A stretch of DNA of 38,938 nucleotides, from positions 1-38,938 of the forward strand of contig JAIVHL010000129.1 in assembly GCA_020201075.1 (NCBI GenBank), given 5' to 3'. The stretch comes from Halomonas sp. (lineage in GTDB: Bacteria > Pseudomonadota > Gammaproteobacteria > Pseudomonadales > Halomonadaceae). The notes below the pieces were generated by a model that was not told the origin of the DNA, ran no database searches, and worked only from the letters and a program-made list of their open reading frames with translations. Positions within the stretch are counted from its first letter, which is position 1; each line of letters begins with the position of its first letter. Below, piece by piece: positions 6,730-15,537 of this stretch. A program made the translations under genes and the position numbers.

Positions 6730-9195
6730 TCAGTGCAGGGTGCGCGAGTCCCCCGGCAGAGTGTCGATATGCATCGGCGCCCAGTGGCGGGGACGTGCCC
6801 CGGGAAACTCCAGACTCGCCCAAGGGCCCACCAGGGGGGGAGCGGCGGTCAGCCAAGCGATCAGCGCCTGGCGAAAGCCAGCAAGAAAGCTCTCTCTCTC
6901 CGGCGTCTCGCCCATAAAGAAGGAAAAGCCGGCGTGAAGCCCTCGGGCATAGGCTTCCCACCCCGAGTAGTGGGCAGCTGCCAGGTCGTGGGCGCGCTCC
7001 AGCACCGCTACGAAAGCGCCTTCCTCCAGCCAGCCAAGCTGGCGAGCAGCGATGGCCAGGTCCACCACCTGAGCAACGTCCCAAGCGGCCATATCTGTCT
7101 CATTGCAGGCGTCTTCGTTGTCTCGCACCCGCTGCAGGCGCAGCAGGTGGGTGCGCTCCTCATCGCGGCACTCGCCGGACTCCAGGGTGGCGATCTCGGA
7201 ATCAAGCCGGGCAACGTTCAGGGTGTAGGGCGCATAGTTGATCAGGTACTCCTGCCGGTCGCCGGACTCGAGCAGAAACTCTAAGAACTCCCCCAGTTCC
7301 TCGGCTTCCTGAAGTCCGTAGTGGCCGTCGATCCATTCGCGAATCGACACGCACTCGCGCTCGCTCTCCCGGTGGGGCAGGCTCCAGGCCGGGCTGTTGA
7401 GTGGCCCCACCAGCGCCATAGAAGTGAAAACGCTCAGGCTGGGCCGTGGGCCAGGTTCCTGCCATTCGCCAACACGCCAGTCGACCCAGTGGAGCAGACT
7501 GCCGGGGTCCTCCTGATGCCAGCGAATTTCCAAGGCCAGGGACGGCTGCTCCTCCTCGGGCAACAGTGTCTCCCAGCTTGCCCAGGCCTCCATCAGGCGA
7601 CGAGCGTCTGGATAGAAACGGCACAGGGAAGCACGCAGGGCATCGGCCAGAGACGTCAGTCCATGGGCATCAAAACCCTCGCTGTCCATGGCCATTTGCA
7701 GGTAAAAAGCGTACTTCTCGGCCATGTGAATGGTGGCCGCATGGCGACTGCCACGACGCAAACCATCGCGCTGGTCCAATCTCGCCGGATCGGCGTGGCC
7801 AAAGGAGGTCTCCACTGGCGGGAGGGCACCATGGGCGGCATCGGCCGCTAGTTGGTTGAGGTGGTGCGCCTGGGCCGGCAGCCAGTAGCGAGAGAGCGCC
7901 TCGATCCCCTCGTCAGGGTGCAGATCAAGGGTCTCGGCCAGGTACTCGCGGGCATCATCGCGCCGCGCTGCTGACACCTGCTCAACGGGACCCTGCCGTG
8001 CGGCCAGCTCGGGCTCACGCACCGCGGCCAGCGCCAGCACCCAGTGCCGAGGATCGGACCGCCAGGACCGTATGGCTTGCCGGGAACGCTCCAACAGGTC
8101 ATGCCCCACCAGCCCCTGCAGCGCAGGCCGCCATGGGCTTATAGGCGACTGCCGCAGGAGGCGCCAGTCGGCCTCGAAGGCGGGTAACAGATTGCGTCCC
8201 TCGAAGAGACTTCTACCGCGCTGATAGGCCCGGGCCAGAGCCGACCAATCGCTGTAGCGATGCAACACCAGATCGGCGCCATGCAGGGCAAAGTCGGTGG
8301 CTTCGCGGCCGCTAAGCCAGCCAAGGCAGGCGCCCGCCCAGGCCAGATCCACCAGCCTCAGCCAGTCCCAGGCAGCCCACTCAAGCGGCTCGCCATGCTC
8401 GACAAGCTCGAGCAGCACCCGGCCATAGCGCTGCTCGCCTTGATCGAGCTTGTTGAGCCAGGCATAGCGGCTTGCCGGGTCGCTCCCAAGCAGCCGCGTC
8501 GCGTCCAGATCCCACCCCTGGCGATCCCCCTGGGCTCCCAGCCACAGCAGAACGCGAAGCAGATCGTCGCGCCCTCGGATCTGCCAATCATCGGCCAGCC
8601 AATCCGTGAGGCTAGACCAGTCCTGCTCATCAGCGGGCACCACCATCACTGGCGCGAAGCCGGCACGCAGTCGCCACACCTGGGCCTCTTCCTCAGCTGG
8701 CCACAGCGGCGGCAGATCATCGTGTATCGCCAGCCATTCACCCAGGCGCTCCCAGGTGATGCCGTGACCCTCATATTCGAGAGCCGCCAATGCTTCGCAG
8801 GCCGTGGAAAAACCGTCATCTCCATGTATCCAGCCATCGGCGCTGCGCGCTCTGCGTAGTGCCGCCAGCCAGGCGTCAAGATCGCTGTGATGAGCGCTGA
8901 TCTCGCCGGCCAGGCGATGAGCCCAGGCGCGGCTCGTGGTCTCGTCCAGCCAACCGGCGCCGCCGGCCAGTGCGACCAGTTCCAGGGCCGCCAGCAGGCG
9001 GGCCGGATCGGCCATACTTCCGCCCGCGCCAAAGGACTCCACCAGGCGCCAGCCAAGCTCGCCGCGATCCGCCACACCCAACGCTTGCAGGCGCACCAGG
9101 GCGGCCTGCGCCTCCACGCTCAGCGGGTCTGGGTCGAAGGCCCAATCACACAGCACCAGCTGCTGGGCCCACCAGGCATTCAGAGGATCGATCAA
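6730..9195 (-). CDS. Large protein with three diverged DUF1266-like repeats, function unknown
   Basis: An 821-residue, acidic, Trp-rich soluble protein with no signal peptide or membrane segment. It starts at TTG 9195, with GAGGTGAG just upstream. I recognise the DUF1266 pattern (AWDxxRxVxLAxxGxLxG...SWxxxxxAYxxGR) twice: AWDWLRLVDLAWAGACLGWL with YSDWSALARAYQRGRSLF (residues ~275-331), and AWDVAQVVDLAIAARQLGWL with YSGWEAYARGLHAGFSFF (~704-760). Each is preceded by the helical WLxxxWxIxxRDDLL-like unit (~193-215, ~618-640) and followed by a Pro-Trp tail (SPISPWRPALQ, PPLVGPWASLEF). A third, weaker copy occupies ~30-115. Residues ~370-600 are unassigned. DUF1266 proteins have no established function. 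Single-domain relatives include the YbeQ/YbeR/YbeU group in E. coli, as I recall. Confidence 0.85.
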   Translation of the reverse strand: MIDPLNAWWAQQLVLCDWAFDPDPLSVEAQAALVRLQALGVADRGELGWRLVESFGAGGSMADPARLLAALELVALAGGAGWLDETTSRAWAHRLAGEISAHHSDLDAWLAALRRARSADGWIHGDDGFSTACEALAALEYEGHGITWERLGEWLAIHDDLPPLWPAEEEAQVWRLRAGFAPVMVVPADEQDWSSLTDWLADDWQIRGRDDLLRVLLWLGAQGDRQGWDLDATRLLGSDPASRYAWLNKLDQGEQRYGRVLLELVEHGEPLEWAAWDWLRLVDLAWAGACLGWLSGREATDFALHGADLVLHRYSDWSALARAYQRGRSLFEGRNLLPAFEADWRLLRQSPISPWRPALQGLVGHDLLERSRQAIRSWRSDPRHWVLALAAVREPELAARQGPVEQVSAARRDDAREYLAETLDLHPDEGIEALSRYWLPAQAHHLNQLAADAAHGALPPVETSFGHADPARLDQRDGLRRGSRHAATIHMAEKYAFYLQMAMDSEGFDAHGLTSLADALRASLCRFYPDARRLMEAWASWETLLPEEEQPSLALEIRWHQEDPGSLLHWVDWRVGEWQEPGPRPSLSVFTSMALVGPLNSPAWSLPHRESERECVSIREWIDGHYGLQEAEELGEFLEFLLESGDRQEYLINYAPYTLNVARLDSEIATLESGECRDEERTHLLRLQRVRDNEDACNETDMAAWDVAQVVDLAIAARQLGWLEEGAFVAVLERAHDLAAAHYSGWEAYARGLHAGFSFFMGETPERESFLAGFRQALIAWLTAAPPLVGPWASLEFPGARPRHWAPMHIDTLPGDSRTLH

Positions 9196-9414
9196 GGCTC
9201 ACCTCGGCATCAGTCAGTAAGGCAGGGGGCGTAGGCAAATTCGGCATCATCTTTTCAGGCGCAACAGTGTAGCGGAAAGCAAGGCTGTCGCCGATGGGTC
9301 GAGCCTCTCCTTTTCGTTCGAATCCAACGCGTGTCGCTCACTGCCCAGGCTTGGCGAGACGTTTCAAATAATGCACACTGTGTAAAATATGACGACAATT
9401 CCCACGGAGATACC

Positions 9415-10860
9415 ATGACACTCCTGCCTGACATTTTAATTCCCAAGGCCTTTATCGCCGGCGAATGGCGTGATGCCGAGGCTAAATTCGCCGTGACCGA
9501 CCCCGCCAGCGGCGAGACACTGGCCGAGATCCCCGACCTCGGTGCCGATGACGCTCGAGACGCCGTGGCCGCCGCCGAGGCCGCTTGGCCGGCCTGGAGA
9601 AAACGCACCGCCAAAGAACGGGCCGGCCTGTTGCGCGCCTGGTACGACGCCATCATGGCACACCAGGAGGAGCTCGCCAGGCTGATGACCTTGGAACAGG
9701 GCAAGCCGCTGGCAGAGTCCCGAGGCGAGGTGGCCTATGGCGCCTCCTTCGTGGAATTCTATGCCGAAGAGGCCAAGCGCGTGGCGGGGGAGACTCTGCC
9801 GAGCCACGGTGTCGACAAGCGCATCCTGGTGTTCCGCGAGCCTATCGGCGTGGTGGCCGCCATCACCCCCTGGAACTTCCCGCTGGCGATGATTACCCGC
9901 AAGTGTGCCCCCGCCCTGGCAGCCGGCTGCCCGGTGGTGATAAAGCCCGCCGAGGCCACCCCGCTCACCGCCCTGGCCGTGGCACGCTTGGCCGAGCTGG
10001 TTGGCTTCCCTGCCGGGGTGATCAACGTGGTCACCGCTAGCCGTCCGGCCGCGATTGGCGAGGTGCTGACCACCGACCCGCGAGTGCGGAAAGTGTCCTT
10101 CACCGGTTCCACTCCGGTGGGCAAGATGTTGTTGGCCCAGTGTGCCGGCACTGTCAAGAAGGCCTCCATGGAGCTGGGCGGCAACGCCCCCTTCATCGTC
10201 TTCGACGACGCCGACCTGGACGCCGCCGTCGAGGGCGCTGTGGCCTCCAAGTACCGGAACTCTGGACAGACCTGCGTGTGTACTAATCGCCTGCTTGTTC
10301 AGGCTCGGGTATACGATGCCTTCGTCGAGAAACTGGCCGCCCGAGTCGCCGAGCTCAAGGTCGGGAGCGGTCTCGAGGAGGGTGTGTTGCAGGGCCCTTT
10401 GATCAACGCCGCGGCAGTAGCGAAGATCGAGTCACACATTGCCGATGCCCTCGAAAAGGGCGGACGCCTGGTGTGCGGCGGAAAACCGCACGCTCTTGGC
10501 GGGACCTTCTTCGAACCCACCGTGATTGCCGATGTCACCGAAGATATGAAGGTCGCCAGGGAGGAAACCTTCGGTCCCCTGGCACCGATATTCCGCTTCG
10601 AGACGGATGATGACGCCATAGCCATGGCCAATGCCACCGAGTTCGGCTTGGCTGCCTATTTCTATGCCCGCGACTATCGTCGTATCTGGCATGTGATGGA
10701 AGGCTTGGAATATGGCATGGTAGCGGTCAATGAAGGGATACTCTCTACCGAGCTGGCTCCTTTCGGCGGCGTCAAGGAGTCCGGTCTGGGTCGCGAAGGG
10801 TCCCATCACGGCCTGGATGAATTCACTGAGCTAAAATACGTATGTATCGGCGGCCTGTGA
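9415..10860 (+). CDS. gabD: Succinate-semialdehyde dehydrogenase (NAD(P)+)
   Basis: GabD oxidises succinate semialdehyde to succinate, the second step of GABA catabolism. At 481 residues it matches E. coli GabD (482). The ALDH signatures are complete: TPWNFPLAM, the cofactor loop FTGSTPVGKML, the general-base glutamate in MELGGNAPFIV, the catalytic cysteine in NSGQTCVCTNR, and the C-terminal EETFGPLAPIF. The extra cysteine two residues after the catalytic one (CVC) is the pair that forms a redox-switch disulfide in E. coli GabD. ATG 9415 is preceded by CGGAGA; the track's GTG start at 9331 adds 28 residues with no family support. gabT follows after 29 bases. Confidence 0.95.
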   Translation: MTLLPDILIPKAFIAGEWRDAEAKFAVTDPASGETLAEIPDLGADDARDAVAAAEAAWPAWRKRTAKERAGLLRAWYDAIMAHQEELARLMTLEQGKPLAESRGEVAYGASFVEFYAEEAKRVAGETLPSHGVDKRILVFREPIGVVAAITPWNFPLAMITRKCAPALAAGCPVVIKPAEATPLTALAVARLAELVGFPAGVINVVTASRPAAIGEVLTTDPRVRKVSFTGSTPVGKMLLAQCAGTVKKASMELGGNAPFIVFDDADLDAAVEGAVASKYRNSGQTCVCTNRLLVQARVYDAFVEKLAARVAELKVGSGLEEGVLQGPLINAAAVAKIESHIADALEKGGRLVCGGKPHALGGTFFEPTVIADVTEDMKVAREETFGPLAPIFRFETDDDAIAMANATEFGLAAYFYARDYRRIWHVMEGLEYGMVAVNEGILSTELAPFGGVKESGLGREGSHHGLDEFTELKYVCIGGL

Positions 10861-10889
10861 GCGTCGTCGACTATCCAACAGGAGGCATC

Positions 10890-12182
10890 ATGACTAACGC
10901 TGAACTTAACGAACTCAAGAAACGCTACGTCGCCAATGGCGCAGCAAGCCCGGCCACCCAGTTCGCCGATCGCGCCGAAAATGCCGTGATCTGGGACGCT
11001 GACGGCAATCGCATCATCGACTTCGCTGGCGGCATCGGCGTGCTTAATATCGGTCATCGTCACCCCAAAGTGGTTGAAGCCGTCAAGGCACAGCTGGACA
11101 AGGTAATGCATACCTGCCAGACCGTGATGCCCTATGAAGGCTACGTGAAGGTGGCTGAGAAGCTTAGCCAAGTCACTCCGGTGCGCGGTCATGCCAAGGT
11201 GATGCTGGCCAACTCCGGCGCCGAAGCGCTGGAGAATGCCGTCAAGATCGCTCGTGCCGCCACCGGCAAGAACAACGTGATCTGCTTCGATGGCGGCTAC
11301 CACGGCCGTACCTTCATGACCATGGCCATGAACGGCAAGGTCGCCCCCTACGCCGGTGACTTCGGCAGCATGCCGGGCAACGTCTTCCGCGCTCCCTACC
11401 CGGTGCCCTACCACGGTGTCAGCGAAGACGAGGCCCTGCGCGGTCTGAAGATGACGCTCAAGACCGATGCCAATCCCCGCGACACCGCCGCCATCGTGAT
11501 CGAACCAGTGCTCGGCGAAGGCGGCTTCTACCCCGCTTCAGCCAGCTTTCTCAAGGCTATCCGCGAGATCTGCGACGAGCACGGTATGCTGATGATCGCC
11601 GACGAGGTTCAGTCAGGCTTCGGCCGCACCGGCAAGATGTTCGCCATCGAGCACAGTGGCGTCGAGCCCGACATCATCACCATGGCCAAGAGCATGGCCG
11701 ACGGTATGCCAATCTCCGCGATCGTGGGCACTGACGTGCACATGGACGCTTCCGGCCCCAACTCGCTGGGCGGCACCTACACCGGCAGCCCGGTCTCCTG
11801 CGCCGCTACATTGGCCGTGCTCGAGGTATTCGAGGAAGAGAACATCCTTGAGAAGAGCATGGCGCTGGGCGAGAAGCTGGGCAAGCGCTTCGCTCAGTGG
11901 CAGCAGGACTTTGACTGCGTGGACAACGGCCGCCACCTGGGCTCTATGGCGGCGCTGGACCTTGTCTCCGACAAGGCCAAACACACGCCGAATGCCGACC
12001 TGGCCGCAGCGCTCTGCAAGCGCGCTCGCGAGAAGGGCCTTGTGCTCCTCTCCTGTGGTCTATTTGGCAACACCATTCGCTTCCTGATGCCCGTCACCAT
12101 CGAGGACGAAATCCTGGAAGAAGGTCTGGCCATTGTCGAGGAATCTCTCAAGGAACTGGTGGGCCAGCCCGCCACCGCCTGA
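10890..12182 (+). CDS. gabT: 4-aminobutyrate aminotransferase
   Basis: This PLP-dependent class III aminotransferase moves the amino group of GABA to 2-oxoglutarate, giving succinate semialdehyde and glutamate. The 430-residue protein has the PLP phosphate-binding stretch NSGAEALENAVKIAR, the aspartate motif IADEVQSGFGRTG and the PLP lysine in TMAKSMADGMPIS (Ser-Met-Ala-Asp where E. coli has Ser-Ile-Ala-Gly). The substrate-binding GGTYTGSPV follows. CAGGAGG sits just before ATG 10890; the track start at 10842 overlaps gabD and is rejected. It forms an operon with gabD, and a terminator follows 25 bases after the stop. Confidence 0.94.
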   Translation: MTNAELNELKKRYVANGAASPATQFADRAENAVIWDADGNRIIDFAGGIGVLNIGHRHPKVVEAVKAQLDKVMHTCQTVMPYEGYVKVAEKLSQVTPVRGHAKVMLANSGAEALENAVKIARAATGKNNVICFDGGYHGRTFMTMAMNGKVAPYAGDFGSMPGNVFRAPYPVPYHGVSEDEALRGLKMTLKTDANPRDTAAIVIEPVLGEGGFYPASASFLKAIREICDEHGMLMIADEVQSGFGRTGKMFAIEHSGVEPDIITMAKSMADGMPISAIVGTDVHMDASGPNSLGGTYTGSPVSCAATLAVLEVFEEENILEKSMALGEKLGKRFAQWQQDFDCVDNGRHLGSMAALDLVSDKAKHTPNADLAAALCKRAREKGLVLLSCGLFGNTIRFLMPVTIEDEILEEGLAIVEESLKELVGQPATA

Positions 12183-12207
12183 TAGACCTCTCGATCGTGT
12201 GACCTTA

Positions 12208-12240
12208 CCGCCCGGCCTTGTGCCGGGCGGTTCTCGTTTC
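12208..12240 (+). terminator. Terminator of gabDT
   Basis: A 10-bp perfect stem ACCGCCCGGC-CTTGT-GCCGGGCGGT is followed by TCTCGTTT. The T-tract is interrupted but the stem is very GC-rich. Confidence 0.8.
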
Positions 12241-12301
12241 GCCCCCTTGCCAGCACGTTACCAAGCCGGGAAGATGGCGGCGTCAACCGAGAGACAACCG
12301 C

Positions 12302-12907
12302 ATGATTCTGCGAACGCTTTCCCTGCTACGCTCCCTTCAAGGCGCGAGCCATACCGCCAAGGATGCCCAGGCCACCGTTCAGCAGGCCTGCGATTACCGC
12401 TGGCTGCGTGGCGAACTTCATCACGGCGCCGTCAGCGGACCGGCTACCGCCCTGGCCGACGGCACACCCGCGGTGACCATCACCCTGGCCTATCCCGCAA
12501 CCCGGGCCCGCCTTGCCGGCGGCCGCTGGCCCGAGGCCGTAGAGGAGCGCGAAAGATGCTTCGTGGAGGGTGCTCACGCCTGCCGGGCCGCCGGCGCTCC
12601 CGCCTACCGCACCCTGGAAAGCCTGTCTCAGGGGTTAGCCTTTGGTGCCGCGTCGATACTCAAGGATACCGCCCGCCTGCAGTACCTGATCGACCAGCAC
12701 GCCCTGCGCCTGACCTGGCACCAACCGCAACACCTGCCCGAGGCCCTGGCCCGACGATTGACGGCCGGCAATGCCGCCACCCCCGGCGTTTTCCTTCTCT
12801 CGCTGAAGGTACCTGCGCGGCGCGAAGAGGTGGAACTCAGCGGCGCCTGGCTGGATCGTGCGCTGGATCGCTACCGACGCATCCTGCCGCGCCATCCAGG
12901 GCATTGA
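12302..12907 (+). CDS. Hypothetical protein
   Basis: A 201-residue soluble protein with no recognisable motif. Codon third positions are strongly G/C as in its neighbours, whereas antisense frames here are broken, so the plus-strand reading is preferred. ATG 12302 follows GAGAGACAACCGC, a weak ribosome site. The track start at 12218 lies inside the gabT terminator and is rejected. The middle is Ala/Arg-rich (ATRARLAGGRWPEAVEERER) and the C-terminus has a basic patch (RRILPRHPGH). It is separated from gabT by a terminator, so it is probably its own unit. Function unknown. Confidence 0.65.
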   Translation: MILRTLSLLRSLQGASHTAKDAQATVQQACDYRWLRGELHHGAVSGPATALADGTPAVTITLAYPATRARLAGGRWPEAVEERERCFVEGAHACRAAGAPAYRTLESLSQGLAFGAASILKDTARLQYLIDQHALRLTWHQPQHLPEALARRLTAGNAATPGVFLLSLKVPARREEVELSGAWLDRALDRYRRILPRHPGH

Positions 12908-12924
12908 GCCCTCACGAAAACGAC

Positions 12925-12948
12925 GGTGCCCGGCCTAAGCCGGGCACC
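12925..12948. terminator. Probable bidirectional terminator
   Basis: A 10-bp perfect stem GGTGCCCGGC-CTAA-GCCGGGCACC lies between the convergent genes ending at 12907 and 12974. T-tracts are weak: TT on the plus strand, GTCGTTTTCG on the minus strand. Confidence 0.7.
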
Positions 12949-12973
12949 TTGAGCGCATCACGGCGAGCAGAGG

Positions 12974-13216
12974 TTAGGCCTTGCGCACCTTGGCGATGAC
13001 CCAGAGAAGCAACACGGCGCCGACAATGGCAGTCACCAGCGAACCGACGAAACCTCCGGCCCGCAGTCCCAGCAGGCTGAACAGGAACCCACCAATCACC
13101 GCGCCCACCACCCCGACACCGATATTGCCGAGGATGCCGAAGCCGCCGCCTCGCATGATGTGGCCGGCAATCCAGCCTGCCAGCCCACCGATGATCAACC
13201 AGGCAATCAGTCCCAT
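12974..13216 (-). CDS. GlsB/YeaQ/YmgE family small membrane protein
   Basis: An 80-residue, very hydrophobic, glycine-rich protein with three predicted helices: LIAWLIIGGLAGWIAGHIM, GNIGVGVVGAVIGGFLFSLLG and a third from GSLVTAIVGAVLLLWVIAKV, ending in KVRKA. The GLAGWIAG and GGGFGILGNIGVGVVGA segments are hallmarks of the transglycosylase-associated family (PF04226). That name is historical and does not show enzymatic activity; members are often stress-induced. AAGGAG lies about seven bases before ATG 13216. It probably has its own promoter. Confidence 0.92.
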   Translation of the reverse strand: MGLIAWLIIGGLAGWIAGHIMRGGGFGILGNIGVGVVGAVIGGFLFSLLGLRAGGFVGSLVTAIVGAVLLLWVIAKVRKA

Positions 13217-13301
13217 GAAGTTCTCCTTGGCAATATTGGCAATAATAGATTGACGCCGAACCGCTCGACGACAAAGGGGTTAAAATCGGGTGAAAATCAC
13301 C

Positions 13302-13853
13302 TCAGAACGATGAGCCCGGCTGTTCGAGAAAAGCCTGTTCCTCCGGCGTAGAGGTCCGGCCTAGTATGACATTGCGATGCGGATAGCGCCCGAAGCGGGC
13401 GATGATATCGCGGTGGCGGTGCTCGTGGCGCAGCTGCTCCTCAAGACCCGGCTGGTCAAAGAGCCCCAGCGCCTCGTCGTGGATCGCCAGAGACTCGCTG
13501 TGCATCCAGGGCATATAGAGAAAGGCACGCCACGGCACGTCCAGGTGGCGATCGATGCGGCTCGCCACGGCTTCCTGGGCCAGCACCAGCGCCACCGGGT
13601 CTCGGGCGAAGGCCATCGGCGTCTCCCGGTGGATATTTCGCGAAAACTGGTCCAGCACGATGACCTCGGCCAACCGGCCTCGCGCTGATAGCCGCCACGA
13701 CCAAAGCTCGCCACGACCGGCGGCCTCGAGGAGCTCACCAAAACGCGCCGAAACAATGTCATCCAGTTCGGGGTCCTTGCGAAACCACTGGGCCGGCTCC
13801 AGTTCATCAAACCAGAAGCGAATCACCTCCTCGGCATCAGGCAACCTGGCCAT
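13302..13853 (-). CDS. DUF924 family protein
   Basis: A 183-residue protein with the DUF924 pattern: an N-terminal EVIRFWFDELEPAQWFRKDPELD, then LAEVIVLDQFSRNIHRETPMAFA (the most conserved block) and FLYMPWMHSESLAIHDEAL, ending in GRYPHRNVILGR. It is predicted all-helical with a TPR-like fold. The biochemical role is unknown. ATG 13853 has GGGAG eight bases upstream, and the track start at 13922 adds 23 residues that relatives lack. It diverges from the small membrane-protein gene at 13937. Confidence 0.9.
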   Translation of the reverse strand: MARLPDAEEVIRFWFDELEPAQWFRKDPELDDIVSARFGELLEAAGRGELWSWRLSARGRLAEVIVLDQFSRNIHRETPMAFARDPVALVLAQEAVASRIDRHLDVPWRAFLYMPWMHSESLAIHDEALGLFDQPGLEEQLRHEHRHRDIIARFGRYPHRNVILGRTSTPEEQAFLEQPGSSF

Positions 13854-13936
13854 ACGTTTACTCCCTATCGGCCCTGCGGAGACACCCCGACACCTGATAC
13901 CATCCTGCAGAGCCCACGGCAACCTGAGGAGCGCGC

Positions 13937-14125
13937 ATGTCGCCCCAGAACTTTATAGAAATGGCCTCCTTTACCTTTAACCTGGTGGGAATGGTGGTCT
14001 GCATCGGCGGCCTCACCTTGGCCAACCGCACCCGACATCAACTACTTGGCTACCTGATGGCCGGGGCTGGGTTCCTGATCGCCGCGAGTCCGCTTCTCTA
14101 CGCCATGTTTGCCGGCCCCCGCTGA
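13937..14125 (+). CDS. Small two-helix membrane protein upstream of ycjXF
   Basis: A 62-residue protein with CTGAGGAG upstream of ATG 13937. It has two hydrophobic helices, FNLVGMVVCIGGLTLA and LLGYLMAGAGFLIAASPLLYAMF, joined by a basic polar loop (NRTRHQ). I do not recognise a family. Its stop is only 20 bases before ycjX on the same strand, so it is likely the first gene of the ycjX-ycjF transcript and could be a partner in the membrane. Confidence 0.75.
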   Translation: MSPQNFIEMASFTFNLVGMVVCIGGLTLANRTRHQLLGYLMAGAGFLIAASPLLYAMFAGPR

Positions 14126-14145
14126 GCGCTGAGGAGACTCCCCCC

Positions 14146-15537
14146 ATGCGCCAGCCGCTGGCTTACGAACTCCACGATCTTCTCGAACGCGGTCGCGATC
14201 GCCAACTGCGGCTGGCGGTGACGGGCCTGTCCCGTTCCGGCAAAACGGCCTTTTTGACGTCGCTGGTCAATCAGCTACGCCATGCCGGCCTGGAAGCAAG
14301 GCTCGACCTGCTGCCCGCAGCACGCCAAGGGCGCCTGCTGGGGGCTCGACGGGTCGGCCAGCAGGACCTGAGCGTACCGCGTTTTCCCTATGATCAGGCC
14401 ATGGCGGCACTCGCCGAGACACCGCCACGCTGGCCCGAACCCACCCACGGCATCAGTGAGCTTCGCCTGGCACTGCGCTACCGGCCGGCGAAGCGTGGCT
14501 GGCTTGCCGGAGAGACGCGTCAACTAACCTTGGACCTCTTCGATTATCCGGGCGAGTGGCTTCTTGATCTGCCGCTGCTGGCCCACAACTACCTCAGTTG
14601 GTGCCGCAGCCAGCAAGCACTGGCAGGTGAGCAGCGGCGTAGCCACTTCGCCCCCTGGCACGCGGCCGTGGACGGTCTGGACCCCGCCGGCGAAGCCGAC
14701 GAAGCCGAATTGGCAGAGATCGCTGAGCGCTACGCCGAGGGGCTACGCGCTGCCCGGGAGGCGGGCTTTGCCGATCTCCAGCCGGGACGCTTCCTGCTGC
14801 CTGGAGATCTCGCCGGCGCCCCGGTGCTGCAGTTCTTCCCGCTGCCCGGCTTGTCCGAGGCCGACCCGGCCGCGCTGGCGGCCCTGCCGCCAGAGAGCAA
14901 CTATGCCACCCTGGCGCGTCGCTTCCACCATTATCAGAAGCACATCGTGAAGCCCTTTTACCGCGACCACTTCCGCCGTTTCGACCGCCAAATCGTGTTG
15001 GTAGACCTGCTCGGCGCACTGAATGCCGGTCCGGAGCGCTTCGAGGATCTTTCACGGGCGCTAGCCAACCTGATGCAGAGCTTCGACTACGGCAAGCGAA
15101 GCCTGCTGTCGCGGCTCTTCGCACCGCGTATCGACCGCCTGGCCATCGCCGCCACCAAGGCCGACCACGTCACCCCGGAACAGCACCCGCGGCTGGTGGC
15201 ACTGCTCGAGGCGCTGCTGGCCGACCCTCTCAAGGATTTGCGCTTCGCCAGCGTGCCGGTGCGCGCCCTGTCGCTGGCGGCGATCCGCGCTAGCGAGGCC
15301 CGCGAAGTAGAGCATCGCGGCCAGCGCACTCCGGCCCTGCGCGCCACCGGACTCGACGGCGAACCGCTGCTGCTGTATCCCGGCGAGGTTCCCGAGCGCC
15401 TGCCCGACTCGGCCTTCTGGGCCCGTCAGGGCTTCTCCTATCCGAGCTTTAGGCCACTGCCCCTGGAAGGCGGCGCTCTGCCCCATATTCGCATGGATAC
15501 GGCCCTGGACTGGCTGATCGGAGACAAGCTGCAATGA
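14146..15537 (+). CDS. ycjX: YcjX family P-loop protein
   Basis: A 463-residue protein with the Walker A loop GLSRSGKT near residue 27, followed by FLTSLVNQLRHAGLEARL, and the conserved LDLFDYPGEWLLDLPLL (residues ~127-143), the DUF463/YcjX signature and probable switch/Walker B region. A further conserved block is HIVKPFYRDHFRRFDRQIVLVDLLGAL, and IAATKADHV is a likely base-recognition motif (xKAD). Family members are cytoplasmic GTPase-like proteins. In E. coli, ycjX and ycjF belong to the phage-shock regulon next to pspABCDE, but no psp gene is present here. GAGGAG precedes the ATG. ycjF overlaps its stop by four bases. Confidence 0.93.
   Translation: MRQPLAYELHDLLERGRDRQLRLAVTGLSRSGKTAFLTSLVNQLRHAGLEARLDLLPAARQGRLLGARRVGQQDLSVPRFPYDQAMAALAETPPRWPEPTHGISELRLALRYRPAKRGWLAGETRQLTLDLFDYPGEWLLDLPLLAHNYLSWCRSQQALAGEQRRSHFAPWHAAVDGLDPAGEADEAELAEIAERYAEGLRAAREAGFADLQPGRFLLPGDLAGAPVLQFFPLPGLSEADPAALAALPPESNYATLARRFHHYQKHIVKPFYRDHFRRFDRQIVLVDLLGALNAGPERFEDLSRALANLMQSFDYGKRSLLSRLFAPRIDRLAIAATKADHVTPEQHPRLVALLEALLADPLKDLRFASVPVRALSLAAIRASEAREVEHRGQRTPALRATGLDGEPLLLYPGEVPERLPDSAFWARQGFSYPSFRPLPLEGGALPHIRMDTALDWLIGDKLQ

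Noticed and set aside
12218-12301. Upstream extension of the hypothetical gene to ATG 12218
   Set aside because: The start would lie within the gabT terminator hairpin; ATG 12302 is more reasonable.
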